Part shown: positions 1 to 5,094 of the stretch, piece by piece
How positions within the stretch are numbered: the stretch's first letter is position 1
Layout of the letters: every line of letters starts with the position of its first letter
Source of the DNA: Candidatus Pelagibacterales bacterium
GTDB lineage: Bacteria > Pseudomonadota > Alphaproteobacteria > TMED109
DNA length: 8,159 nucleotides
Assembly: GCA_002732015.1 (NCBI GenBank)
Contig: PCCU01000017.1
Coordinates: forward strand, 1 to 8,159
Direction: 5' to 3'
Translations under genes and position numbers: made by a program
The notes under the pieces: model-generated
Database searches by the model: none
Seen by the model: the letters and a program-made list of their open reading frames with translations, nothing else
Told to the model about the DNA's origin: nothing

Positions 1-2
1 TG

Positions 3-65
3 TACATTGCTTTCCTATACCAAAATAGTATTAAATCTCTACCAAAATTAATTAGATTTTTTTAG
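3..65 (+). CDS. Possible 3' end of a gene entering from the left, perhaps a LysR-type regulator
   Basis: A reading frame open from the left edge runs 20 codons to a TAG at 63-65. Its peptide, YIAFLYQNSIKSLPKLIRFF, resembles the usual C-terminal tail of LysR-family regulators, in which a tyrosine and basic residues precede a Pro-Lys/Arg-x-(x)-Arg-x-Phe pattern. If real, the gene is convergent with the aldehyde dehydrogenase gene and would share the palindromic terminator at 129-160. Twenty open codons at an edge of AT-rich DNA can easily occur by chance, and another frame from the same edge is also open for a similar length. The call is therefore weak and rests only on the tail pattern. Confidence 0.22.
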   Translation, partial: YIAFLYQNSIKSLPKLIRFF

Positions 66-128
66 GTCTTCTTCTTGAATTAGTCGGCCGTTAATATTTT
101 AAATCCTGATAATAAATTTTTATATTTC

Positions 129-160
129 AAAACTGGTACTTTTTAAAAAGTACCAGTTTT
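129..160. terminator. Perfect 32-nt palindrome, likely bidirectional intrinsic terminator
   Basis: Two 16-nt arms (129-144 and 145-160) are exact reverse complements. The GC-bearing part of the arm is ACTGGTAC, with A and T runs inside and outside. On the minus strand the hairpin begins six bases after the aldehyde dehydrogenase stop codon and is followed by TTTT. On the plus strand it is also followed by TTTTATTATTT. This A-tract, hairpin, T-tract layout fits a Rho-independent terminator that works in both directions. Confidence 0.75.
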
Positions 161-165
161 ATTAT

Positions 166-1707
166 TTAAAGATTTACTGTAACAGCCTTTGTTTCAAGGT
201 AATTATCCATACATTCAAAACCCATCTCTCTTCCATTTCCAGATTGTTTGTATCCTCCAAATGGTAAAGCTGAGTCAAAAACATTGTGACAGTTTATCCA
301 TACCGTTCCAGCCTTTATTTTTGAGGCCATTTTATGAGCTGTACTTATATCTTTGGACCAGACACTTGCCGCTAAACCGAATTCGGTATTATTAGCTTCA
401 GATGCTATGTTATTTAGGTCATCGTCTGTAATTTTTTGAGTTGTTAAAACAGGTCCAAATATTTCTTCTTTTACAAACTTCATATCTGCATTAGTTTTTG
501 AAAAAACAGTTGGATGCACAAAATGTCCACCTTTAGAATTATCATGAGTTCCTCCGACTAAGCACTCAGCTCCATCATTTTTACCAGACTCCATATACCC
601 AACAACTTTTTCATATTGTTCATTTGATACTAGAGGTCCCATCTGTGAGCCATCTTTATCATGCATACCTGGACCTACTTTTATATTCTTTGCTATTTCT
701 GCTACACCTTCAGTTACTTTTTCATAAACCTTTTCATGAGCAAATAGCCTTGAACCTGCACAACATGTTTGACCGTGATTAAAAAATATGCCACTAGCTA
801 CGCCCTGTATAGCTGCATCAATATCAGCATCCGGAAAAACTATAGCAGGAGATTTACCTCCAAGCTCTAAAGTTACTTTTTTTAAATTTCCAGCAGATGC
901 TTTTGTGATTAATTTTCCAACTTCTGTTGAACCTGTAAATGCAACCTTATCAATATCAGGATGTGAGGCAATTGGAGCGCCAGCTTCTTCACCTAAACCA
1001 GTAATAATATTTAGAACTCCTTCTGGCAAAAGGCCTGAGTCGTTGATAATCTCAGTTAATCTTAAAGCAGATAATGGTGTTTGCTCAGCTGGTTTTAATA
1101 CCACTGTACATCCTGCAGCTAGAGCTGGTGCTATTTTCCAAGAGGCCATCAATAATGGAAAATTCCATGGAATTATTTGTCCTACAACACCAATAGGTTC
1201 TCTTAGTGTGTATGAATGAAACTGAGCACCTGGTGATAGTGTATTGTTAACTAAAAAGGACCCTGGTATGGTCTGTCCTTCTAACTTTGTGGCCATACCT
1301 GCCATGTAGCGAAATAAATCTACTGCTAAAGGTACGTCTGCTACACCAGCTACTACTACAGACTTACCATTATCTAAAGCTTCTAATTGAGCTAATTCTT
1401 GAGCATGTTCTTCAATGATATCTGATAATTTCCACAAAATTTTACCTTTTTCATTAGGTGCCATTTTTGACCAACTACCAGTTTCAAAGGCATTTCTAGC
1501 AGCTTTTACAGCCAAATCAACATCTTTTTCATCTCCAGCTGCACAACTAGCTATTTTCTTTCCTGTTGCAGGATCTTCTACATCAAATGTCTTACCAGAC
1601 TTTGAGTCTACCCAATTTCCATTAATAAAAAGTTGTTTAGCCTGATTAGTTACAATAAATTTTTCTACATTAGTATTTAAATCATAGTCTATCTTTAGAG
1701 CTTCCAT
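166..1707 (-). CDS. NAD(P)-dependent aldehyde dehydrogenase, ALDH1/2-like class
   Basis: This gene encodes a 513-residue soluble aldehyde dehydrogenase that oxidises an aldehyde to the carboxylic acid. The family's full length and core are present: PWNFP at 180-184 with oxyanion Asn182, cofactor Lys205, GSTEVG at 259-264 in the Rossmann fold, general base Glu281 in ELGGKSP, catalytic Cys315 in GQTCCAGSR, and Glu415 in EEIFGPV. The C-terminal GTVWINCHNVFDSALPFGGYK stretch (467-487) is like animal ALDH1/ALDH2 and related bacterial enzymes. The start at 1707 is preferred over an in-frame ATG 60 bases upstream because it follows an excellent AAGGAG site and gives the usual N-terminus. The longer form would be translated through the promoter and operator. 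The substrate cannot be read from sequence; betaine, retinal-like or short-chain aldehydes are all possible. The gene sits downstream of a GFA-family gene but has its own promoter. Confidence 0.95.
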   Translation of the reverse strand: MEALKIDYDLNTNVEKFIVTNQAKQLFINGNWVDSKSGKTFDVEDPATGKKIASCAAGDEKDVDLAVKAARNAFETGSWSKMAPNEKGKILWKLSDIIEEHAQELAQLEALDNGKSVVVAGVADVPLAVDLFRYMAGMATKLEGQTIPGSFLVNNTLSPGAQFHSYTLREPIGVVGQIIPWNFPLLMASWKIAPALAAGCTVVLKPAEQTPLSALRLTEIINDSGLLPEGVLNIITGLGEEAGAPIASHPDIDKVAFTGSTEVGKLITKASAGNLKKVTLELGGKSPAIVFPDADIDAAIQGVASGIFFNHGQTCCAGSRLFAHEKVYEKVTEGVAEIAKNIKVGPGMHDKDGSQMGPLVSNEQYEKVVGYMESGKNDGAECLVGGTHDNSKGGHFVHPTVFSKTNADMKFVKEEIFGPVLTTQKITDDDLNNIASEANNTEFGLAASVWSKDISTAHKMASKIKAGTVWINCHNVFDSALPFGGYKQSGNGREMGFECMDNYLETKAVTVNL

Positions 1708-1713
1708 ATATAT

Positions 1714-1719
1714 CTCCTT
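1714..1719 (-). promoter_or_regulatory. Shine-Dalgarno site fixing the aldehyde dehydrogenase start
   Basis: The minus strand reads AAGGAG, then six bases, then ATG at 1707. It is one of the strongest ribosome-binding sites in the window, and no comparable site precedes the upstream ATG at 1767. It therefore decides the start codon. Confidence 0.85.
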
Positions 1720-1738
1720 AATTAAATAAAAGAGCTTT

Positions 1739-1767
1739 ATCTTAATGCAAATAGGAATCATTTGCAA
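1739..1767 (-). promoter_or_regulatory. Candidate sigma-70 promoter of the aldehyde dehydrogenase gene
   Basis: On the minus strand TTGCAA (1762-1767, 4 of 6 to the -35 consensus) is separated by exactly 17 bp from TAAGAT (1739-1744, 4 of 6 to the -10 consensus). Transcription would begin near 1732, giving a leader of about 25 bases that carries the AAGGAG site. The two Fur-like palindromes cover the spacer, the -35 and the DNA just upstream, which is where a repressor would block polymerase. The hexamers are moderate, so the assignment is tentative. Confidence 0.45.
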
Positions 1768-1787
1768 TAGGAATGATTATCATTTGC
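1747..1787. promoter_or_regulatory. Tandem Fur-box-like operator upstream of the aldehyde dehydrogenase gene
   Basis: The stretch 1772-1784 reads AATGATTATCATT, a 6-1-6 inverted repeat identical to the central 13 bases of the classical 19-bp Fur consensus. The full 19-mer centred on 1778 matches that consensus at 14 positions. A second 19-mer, 1747-1765, has arms GCAAAT and ATTTGC and matches at 11 positions. The centres are 22 bp apart, about two helical turns, so two dimers would lie on the same face. The region also contains near-direct repeats of GCAA(A)TAGGAAT. Binding by Fur is inference; another dimeric regulator is possible. Confidence 0.5.
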
Positions 1788-1843
1788 ATTTTATAAGATA
1801 ATTTTAAATAATAATTACTTATAAATTATATTTTTTTTAAATA

Positions 1844-2227
1844 TTAATTAATATCAGACTTTAAGTCTTTGACAGCTTGATCCCAATTTTTCCCATCAAA
1901 AGATAATATTTCTTTTATCTTTGGTGGATTAACAATACTGTTATAGTTAATACTTACACTGTTTGGATGCGATGCTGGCTTATAAAAACTTTTTACTCCA
2001 CAATTTTTACAAAATAAATGATCTGCTACTTTTGTCCTAAATTTATAAGATATAAGTTGATCTGAATCATTGTTTAAATGAAATTTTGTATTTTCTATAA
2101 TTAAATGTAAATACCTGTATGGAAGACAAATAGAGCAGTTACACTCTAACAATGTTACTATTTCTTTACTAAAGAAATCAAAGGTTACTTTCTTGCAATG
2201 GCATTGTCCTTTGTATTTTCTAATCAT
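1844..2227 (-). CDS. GFA / CENP-V family zinc-binding protein
   Basis: This is a 127-residue cytoplasmic protein of the GFA family (Gfa-like, CENP-V fold). All seven zinc-binding cysteines of the family are present. Cys9 and Cys11 (GQCHC) pair with Cys73 and Cys76 (FCKNCG) for the structural zinc, and Cys29, Cys31 and Cys34 (CNCSIC) form the second site. The typical GVKSFY and FDGKNWDQA segments follow at about 77-82 and 110-118. The founder of the family was described as speeding the reaction of formaldehyde with glutathione, but many members have no proven activity, so the family name should not be taken as function. The gene lies 40 bp after tRNA-Glu and 136 bp before the aldehyde dehydrogenase start on the same strand. 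Its ribosome-binding site is poor (AAGA). A role with the neighbouring dehydrogenase in aldehyde handling is only suggested by position. Confidence 0.9.
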   Translation of the reverse strand: MIRKYKGQCHCKKVTFDFFSKEIVTLLECNCSICLPYRYLHLIIENTKFHLNNDSDQLISYKFRTKVADHLFCKNCGVKSFYKPASHPNSVSINYNSIVNPPKIKEILSFDGKNWDQAVKDLKSDIN

Positions 2228-2253
2228 TTTTTCTTACATAAAAATTTATAAAT

Positions 2254-2265
2254 ATGATTAATCAT
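2254..2265. repeat. 12-bp perfect palindrome between tRNA-Glu and the GFA gene
   Basis: ATGATTAATCAT lies two bases beyond the encoded CCA end of the tRNA and 27 bases upstream of the GFA start. It has no spacer for a hairpin loop beyond four bases, so it is unlikely to be a terminator. It could be an operator half-hidden at the tRNA end, or chance in AT-rich DNA. Confidence 0.3.
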
Positions 2266-2267
2266 TT

Positions 2268-2343
2268 TGGCGTCCCCAACGGGAATCGAACCCGTGTTTC
2301 CGCCGTGAAAGGGCGGCGTCCTAGACCGCTAGACGATGGGGAC
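2268..2343 (-). tRNA. tRNA-Glu, anticodon UUC
   Basis: The 76-nt gene folds as a complete cloverleaf. It has a 7-bp acceptor stem GTCCCCA/TGGGGAC, discriminator G, and the CCA end encoded at 2268-2270. The anticodon stem is CCGCC/GGCGG with loop CTTTCAC, so the anticodon is TTC at 2307-2309. The T arm contains GGTTCGAATCC. The sequence is closely like E. coli tRNA-Glu. It decodes GAA and GAG. There is no clear terminator between it and the GFA gene, so some read-through is possible. Confidence 0.97.
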
Positions 2344-2352
2344 TGAAATTTA

Positions 2353-2380
2353 TTTATATAGAACTTATTAAAAAAGTAAA
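2353..2380 (-). promoter_or_regulatory. Candidate promoter of tRNA-Glu
   Basis: On the minus strand TTTACT (2375-2380) and TATAAA (2353-2358) are separated by 16 bp. Transcription would start only a few bases before the mature tRNA 5' end at 2343. The surrounding DNA is very AT-rich, which makes such matches common, so confidence is limited. Confidence 0.4.
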
Positions 2381-2405
2381 TATAATTTTTAATAATATAG
2401 AAATT

Positions 2406-3350
2406 ATGAGAACTTTAGGAATAACATTAGGAGATCCTTGCGGAATAGGACCAGAAATTTCTGCAAAAGCCTTAGACTACTTTTGCAAGAAAAAACTTCC
2501 ATTTAAATTTATAGTAATAGGAAATAAGCAGTCTTTTTTAAAAGCTTGTAACTTTTCTGGTATAAACAGTAACAATTTGCTTTGTATTAAAGAGTTTATA
2601 GACATTCAATCAAATTTAAGATATGACAATGGCCCATCAATAGAGGGAGGAGAAGTTTCATACCAAGCAATTTGTAAAGCAGCTCAACTTTTTAAAGAAA
2701 AAGAAATTGAAGCGATTGTAACAGCACCTATTTCCAAAAAATCATTGCATCTAGCAGGATATAACTTTGATGGTCATACAGGGCTGCTTGGAATGTTATT
2801 TAAAGTTCAAGAACCTTATTTAATGTTAGCAAATAAAAAATTTAGTACTTTACATATTACATGTCATATGTCTCTTTCAAATGCTATAAAAACTATTTCA
2901 AAAGAAAAAGTTTTAGAAACTATTAAAATAGGCCATAAACATATGCTAAAATTAGGAAAAATAAACCCTAGACTTGCTATATGCGGATTAAATCCACATG
3001 CAAGTGAAGATGGAATATTTGGTACAGAAGAAAAAAACTACTTATCGCCAGCTATTTTAAAAGCACAGAAATTAGGAATTAATATAATTGGCCCTATATC
3101 ACCTGATATAATTTTTAGAGATGCAAATAACGGGAAATATGATTTAATTGTTGCCAATTATCATGATCAAGGACATATACCTGTTAAGCTTTTATACTTT
3201 GATCAATCTGTAAATGTTACTTTAGGAGTTCCTTTTGTAAGAACTTCAGTTGATCACGGAACAGCATTTGATATAGCATTTAAAAATTTAGCTAGAGCAA
3301 GAAACATGGTTGCTGCAATAATTTATGCTCTCAAAATGATTAAAAACTAG
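2406..3350 (+). CDS. pdxA: 4-hydroxythreonine-4-phosphate dehydrogenase
   Basis: This 314-residue cytoplasmic enzyme belongs to the PdxA family. PdxA oxidises 4-phosphohydroxy-L-threonine so that PdxJ can join the product to deoxyxylulose phosphate in pyridoxal phosphate synthesis. The N-terminus ITLGDPCGIGPEI (6-18) is typical. The three metal ligands align as His154 (TCHMSL), His198 (GLNPHA) and His253 (NYHDQGH). Substrate residues His124-Thr125 (GHTG), Lys261, Asn269 and Arg279 are in place, followed by VDHGTAFDIA (282-291). Length is close to the E. coli protein (329). The gene is not flanked by ksgA or surA as in enterobacteria. It starts 62 bp from the divergent tRNA and has no good Shine-Dalgarno site. 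A PdxA2-type paralogue with another substrate is possible, but the complete site favours true PdxA. Confidence 0.93.
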   Translation: MRTLGITLGDPCGIGPEISAKALDYFCKKKLPFKFIVIGNKQSFLKACNFSGINSNNLLCIKEFIDIQSNLRYDNGPSIEGGEVSYQAICKAAQLFKEKEIEAIVTAPISKKSLHLAGYNFDGHTGLLGMLFKVQEPYLMLANKKFSTLHITCHMSLSNAIKTISKEKVLETIKIGHKHMLKLGKINPRLAICGLNPHASEDGIFGTEEKNYLSPAILKAQKLGINIIGPISPDIIFRDANNGKYDLIVANYHDQGHIPVKLLYFDQSVNVTLGVPFVRTSVDHGTAFDIAFKNLARARNMVAAIIYALKMIKN

Positions 3351-3359
3351 TTTTAATGC

Positions 3360-3388
3360 TTTACAATAGCACTTTTGTTAACTATAAA
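3360..3388 (+). promoter_or_regulatory. Sigma-70 promoter of the Lpp-like lipoprotein gene
   Basis: TTTACA (3360-3365, 5 of 6) and TATAAA (3383-3388, 5 of 6) are separated by exactly 17 bp. Transcription would begin near 3395, giving a leader of about 26 bases with a GGAG ribosome-binding site at 3410-3413, seven bases before the ATG. It begins ten bases after the pdxA stop. It is the best-matching promoter in the window, as expected for a gene whose family members are very abundant proteins. Confidence 0.65.
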
Positions 3389-3420
3389 GGACTTTATATT
3401 AAATAAGTTGGAGTATATCT

Positions 3421-3678
3421 ATGTTTAAAAAATTACTTATATTGCCTTTTATGGCTATTATTTTAGTTTTCGCTGGCTGTGAAGCTCAAAAAAATAATGC
3501 TGCTATAGAAAGCGCAATTGCTGAAGCAAAGGCTGCTGCAAATGCTGCTTCTGGAGAAGCCGCTAATGCAACTAAAACTGCACAGAGAGCTGAGGCTATG
3601 ACTGAACAAAACAGATCTGCATTAAGAGCACTTAATGATAAAATTGATCGTATGTTTAGAACTATTTCTAGAAAATAG
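3421..3678 (+). CDS. Lpp/OprI-like alanine-zipper outer-membrane lipoprotein
   Basis: The 85-residue precursor has a lipoprotein signal peptide: Met-Phe-Lys-Lys, a hydrophobic stretch at 5-17, and lipobox VFAGC with lipidated Cys20. The mature part of 66 residues is one Ala-rich helix with Ala at regular heptad positions (about 27-75), as in Braun's lipoprotein and especially Pseudomonas OprI. It ends in Ser-Arg-Lys, like OprI. In this family the terminal lysine side chain is joined to meso-diaminopimelate of peptidoglycan, tethering the outer membrane to the wall. The gene has its own strong promoter and ribosome-binding site. It meets the L,D-transpeptidase gene stop to stop with no intervening base, and that enzyme is the kind that makes the Lpp-wall link. 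Covalent attachment is inferred from the family and the C-terminal lysine. Confidence 0.88.
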   Translation: MFKKLLILPFMAIILVFAGCEAQKNNAAIESAIAEAKAAANAASGEAANATKTAQRAEAMTEQNRSALRALNDKIDRMFRTISRK

Positions 3679-4572
3679 TTAATTTTTATATTTAGTTAAA
3701 ATAGCTTCTGGTACGCCAGAAGCTTCTTTAACTATATCTACAACTCTTTTCCAATCTACATCAACGATATGATGCTTTGCAGAATCTTGCAGACTTTTTG
3801 TAGCTTGAGGTAATAATCTCAGGTTATTTTCTATGATTTGATCTTCCTCTAGGCCATAAGGATGCATAGAATGTACTTCTATGTATAATACTCCTCCAAA
3901 CCAGCCTGACTTAACTGGTTGATCTATAATTTCCACTCTTTCACCCTTGCTAACTAGTTCATAAAGAGTTTCTATATCTTCAGGATATAATCTGATACAA
4001 CCATGACTAACTTTCATTCCTACTCCCCAAGGTTTATTAGTTCCATGAAGTAAATATCCTGACATAGATAAATAAATTGCTCTGCTACCTAAAGGATTTT
4101 CAGGGCCTGGTTTAACTACTTTAGGCCAGTGAGGCTCTTCTTCTAAGATTGACTTAGGTACTGTCCAATAAGGATTTTTTTTCTTACCTGTGACTCTAGC
4201 CTTTCCAGTTGGAGTCTCCCAATCACCTCTACCAATTCCAATAGGAAAAGAATAGACTGTATTATCTTTGGCAAAATAATATAACCTCAAATCACCTTTA
4301 TTTACTATAATTCCTTCTCGTTTTGCTTTTGGAAGCAAATGTCTTTTAGGCAGAAGTAAATTTATTTCAGATTCTACTACCCAAGGATCATTTAAACCTT
4401 TATTAGCTGACATTATATCTGGAAAGGCTAAGTTATTAGCTCTGGCAATATCAATTAAAGTTTCATCTTGTTTAGTTTTATAATATTTATCATTGCCAAT
4501 TAAGTCTATTAATTCATTTGAATGTAAATTATATTTAAATAGTATAATAAATACGAGCAGAATTATTTTCAT
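3679..4572 (-). CDS. LysM plus YkuD L,D-transpeptidase (ErfK/YbiS-like)
   Basis: This is a 297-residue exported cell-wall enzyme. A signal peptide covers about residues 1-18, a LysM-like peptidoglycan-binding segment follows at about 30-75, and the YkuD catalytic domain spans about 87-216. The active site is complete: HGTNKPWG with His176, then SHGCIRL with Ser189, His190, nucleophile Cys192 and Arg194. The tail of about 80 residues after the domain is typical of the ErfK/YbiS/YcfS/YnhG group, which in E. coli includes both Lpp-anchoring enzymes and a 3-3 crosslinking enzyme. Convergence with an Lpp-like gene points to lipoprotein anchoring, but crosslinking cannot be excluded. The start follows AAGG (4578-4581) with suitable spacing. 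The start codon directly abuts that of apt on the other strand. The last codons contain a long inverted repeat. Confidence 0.92.
   Translation of the reverse strand: MKIILLVFIILFKYNLHSNELIDLIGNDKYYKTKQDETLIDIARANNLAFPDIMSANKGLNDPWVVESEINLLLPKRHLLPKAKREGIIVNKGDLRLYYFAKDNTVYSFPIGIGRGDWETPTGKARVTGKKKNPYWTVPKSILEEEPHWPKVVKPGPENPLGSRAIYLSMSGYLLHGTNKPWGVGMKVSHGCIRLYPEDIETLYELVSKGERVEIIDQPVKSGWFGGVLYIEVHSMHPYGLEEDQIIENNLRLLPQATKSLQDSAKHHIVDVDWKRVVDIVKEASGVPEAILTKYKN
3693..3734 (+). terminator. Hairpin inside the transpeptidase gene, likely terminator of the lipoprotein transcript
   Basis: AGCTTCTGG (3703-3711) and CCAGAAGCT (3716-3724) form a perfect 9-bp stem with a TACG tetraloop. Beyond a 2-by-2 internal loop the pairing continues for eight more bases, TAGTTAAA (3693-3700) with TTTAACTA (3727-3734). 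It begins 15 bases after the lipoprotein stop and the inner stem is followed by TCTTTAACT, a modest T-rich run. It lies entirely in the coding sequence for residues near the end of the transpeptidase (EASGVPEA). Reading the other way it would end that mRNA before its stop codon, so a plus-strand role is more likely. Confidence 0.55.
4518..4548 (+). promoter_or_regulatory. Candidate apt promoter inside the transpeptidase signal-peptide codons
   Basis: A perfect TATAAT lies at 4543-4548, 24 bases before the apt start, so the leader would be only about 18 bases. The best -35 is TTGAAT at 4518-4523 with a rather long 19-bp spacer. The whole element lies inside the 5' coding part of the divergent transpeptidase gene. 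No good Shine-Dalgarno site precedes apt. Confidence 0.4.
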
Positions 4573-5091
4573 ATGGACCTTATTAATTATATAAGAGATA
4601 TACCAGACTTTCCTAAAAAAGGAATACTTTATAAAGATATATCTCCGTTACTAAAAAGTAAAAAGGCTTTCTCATATACTACTGAACAATTCTACATGAG
4701 GCATAAAAGTAATAAAATTGATTTAGTTGTAGGAATAGAAGCAAGAGGTTTTATATTTGGTTCATCTTTGGCAAATAAATTAAATTGTGGATTTGTACCA
4801 ATTAGAAAATCCAATAAGTTGCCCTATGATACTTTTAAACAAACCTATAATTTAGAATATGGAACTGATACTGTAGAAATTCATAAGGATGCTATAGGAA
4901 ATAAAAACAATATACTACTAATAGATGATGTTTTAGCTACTGGAGGCACAGTTAGTGCTGCTATAGAGTTGCTAGAAAATTTTAACTGTGAACTATTAGA
5001 ATGCTTGTTTCTTTTGGAACTATCTTTCTTGAAAGGATCTGATAAAATTTTAAATAGAAAAAAAAATTATTTTTCTTTGCTTAAAGTATAA
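4573..5091 (+). CDS. apt: Adenine phosphoribosyltransferase
   Basis: The 172-residue cytoplasmic enzyme converts adenine and phosphoribosyl pyrophosphate to AMP in purine salvage. Family marks are the N-terminal IRDIPDFPKKGILYKDI (7-23), GIEARGF (54-60) that contacts adenine, PIRKSNKLP (76-84), the flexible loop LEYGTD (94-99) with Glu102, and the PRPP-binding ILLIDDVLATGGT (114-126). Length is normal for the short bacterial form. The start is fixed because no in-frame ATG lies between the upstream stop at 4540-4542 and 4573, and the MDL N-terminus is common in the family. There is no clear Shine-Dalgarno site. The start codon touches that of the transpeptidase gene, and the stop is only three bases from the stop of the convergent DUF4340 gene. 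Confidence 0.95.
   Translation: MDLINYIRDIPDFPKKGILYKDISPLLKSKKAFSYTTEQFYMRHKSNKIDLVVGIEARGFIFGSSLANKLNCGFVPIRKSNKLPYDTFKQTYNLEYGTDTVEIHKDAIGNKNNILLIDDVLATGGTVSAAIELLENFNCELLECLFLLELSFLKGSDKILNRKKNYFSLLKV
4578..4581 (-). promoter_or_regulatory. Shine-Dalgarno site of the transpeptidase gene, within apt
   Basis: The minus strand reads AAGG followed by TCCAT and then ATG at 4572. The site is formed by the second and third codons of apt on the opposite strand, which supports the assigned transpeptidase start despite the absence of any spacer between the genes. Confidence 0.65.
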
Positions 5092-5094
5092 TTA

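Noticed and set aside
70..128. A short minus-strand frame encoding INGRLIQEEDLKKSN
   Set aside because: It has no start codon and is bounded by stops over fewer than 20 codons. It is probably chance.
189..1645. Three open frames on the plus strand opposite the aldehyde dehydrogenase
   Set aside because: They lie antisense to a strongly conserved enzyme, have no family-like peptides or good start signals, and are shadows of its codon pattern.
1708..1767. A 20-residue N-terminal extension of the aldehyde dehydrogenase from an ATG at 1767
   Set aside because: It has no ribosome-binding site, its peptide is not family-like, and it overlaps the likely promoter and operator. The ATG at 1707 has an AAGGAG site.
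1791..1824. Inverted repeat TTATAAG / CTTATAA as a terminator for the GFA gene
   Set aside because: The stem is seven nearly GC-free base pairs with a 20-base loop and no following T run on the minus strand, so it would be unstable.
4586..4591. A perfect TATAAT on the minus strand as the transpeptidase -10 element
   Set aside because: It would start the RNA about seven bases before the ATG and within the Shine-Dalgarno site. In DNA this rich in A and T the match is unsurprising.
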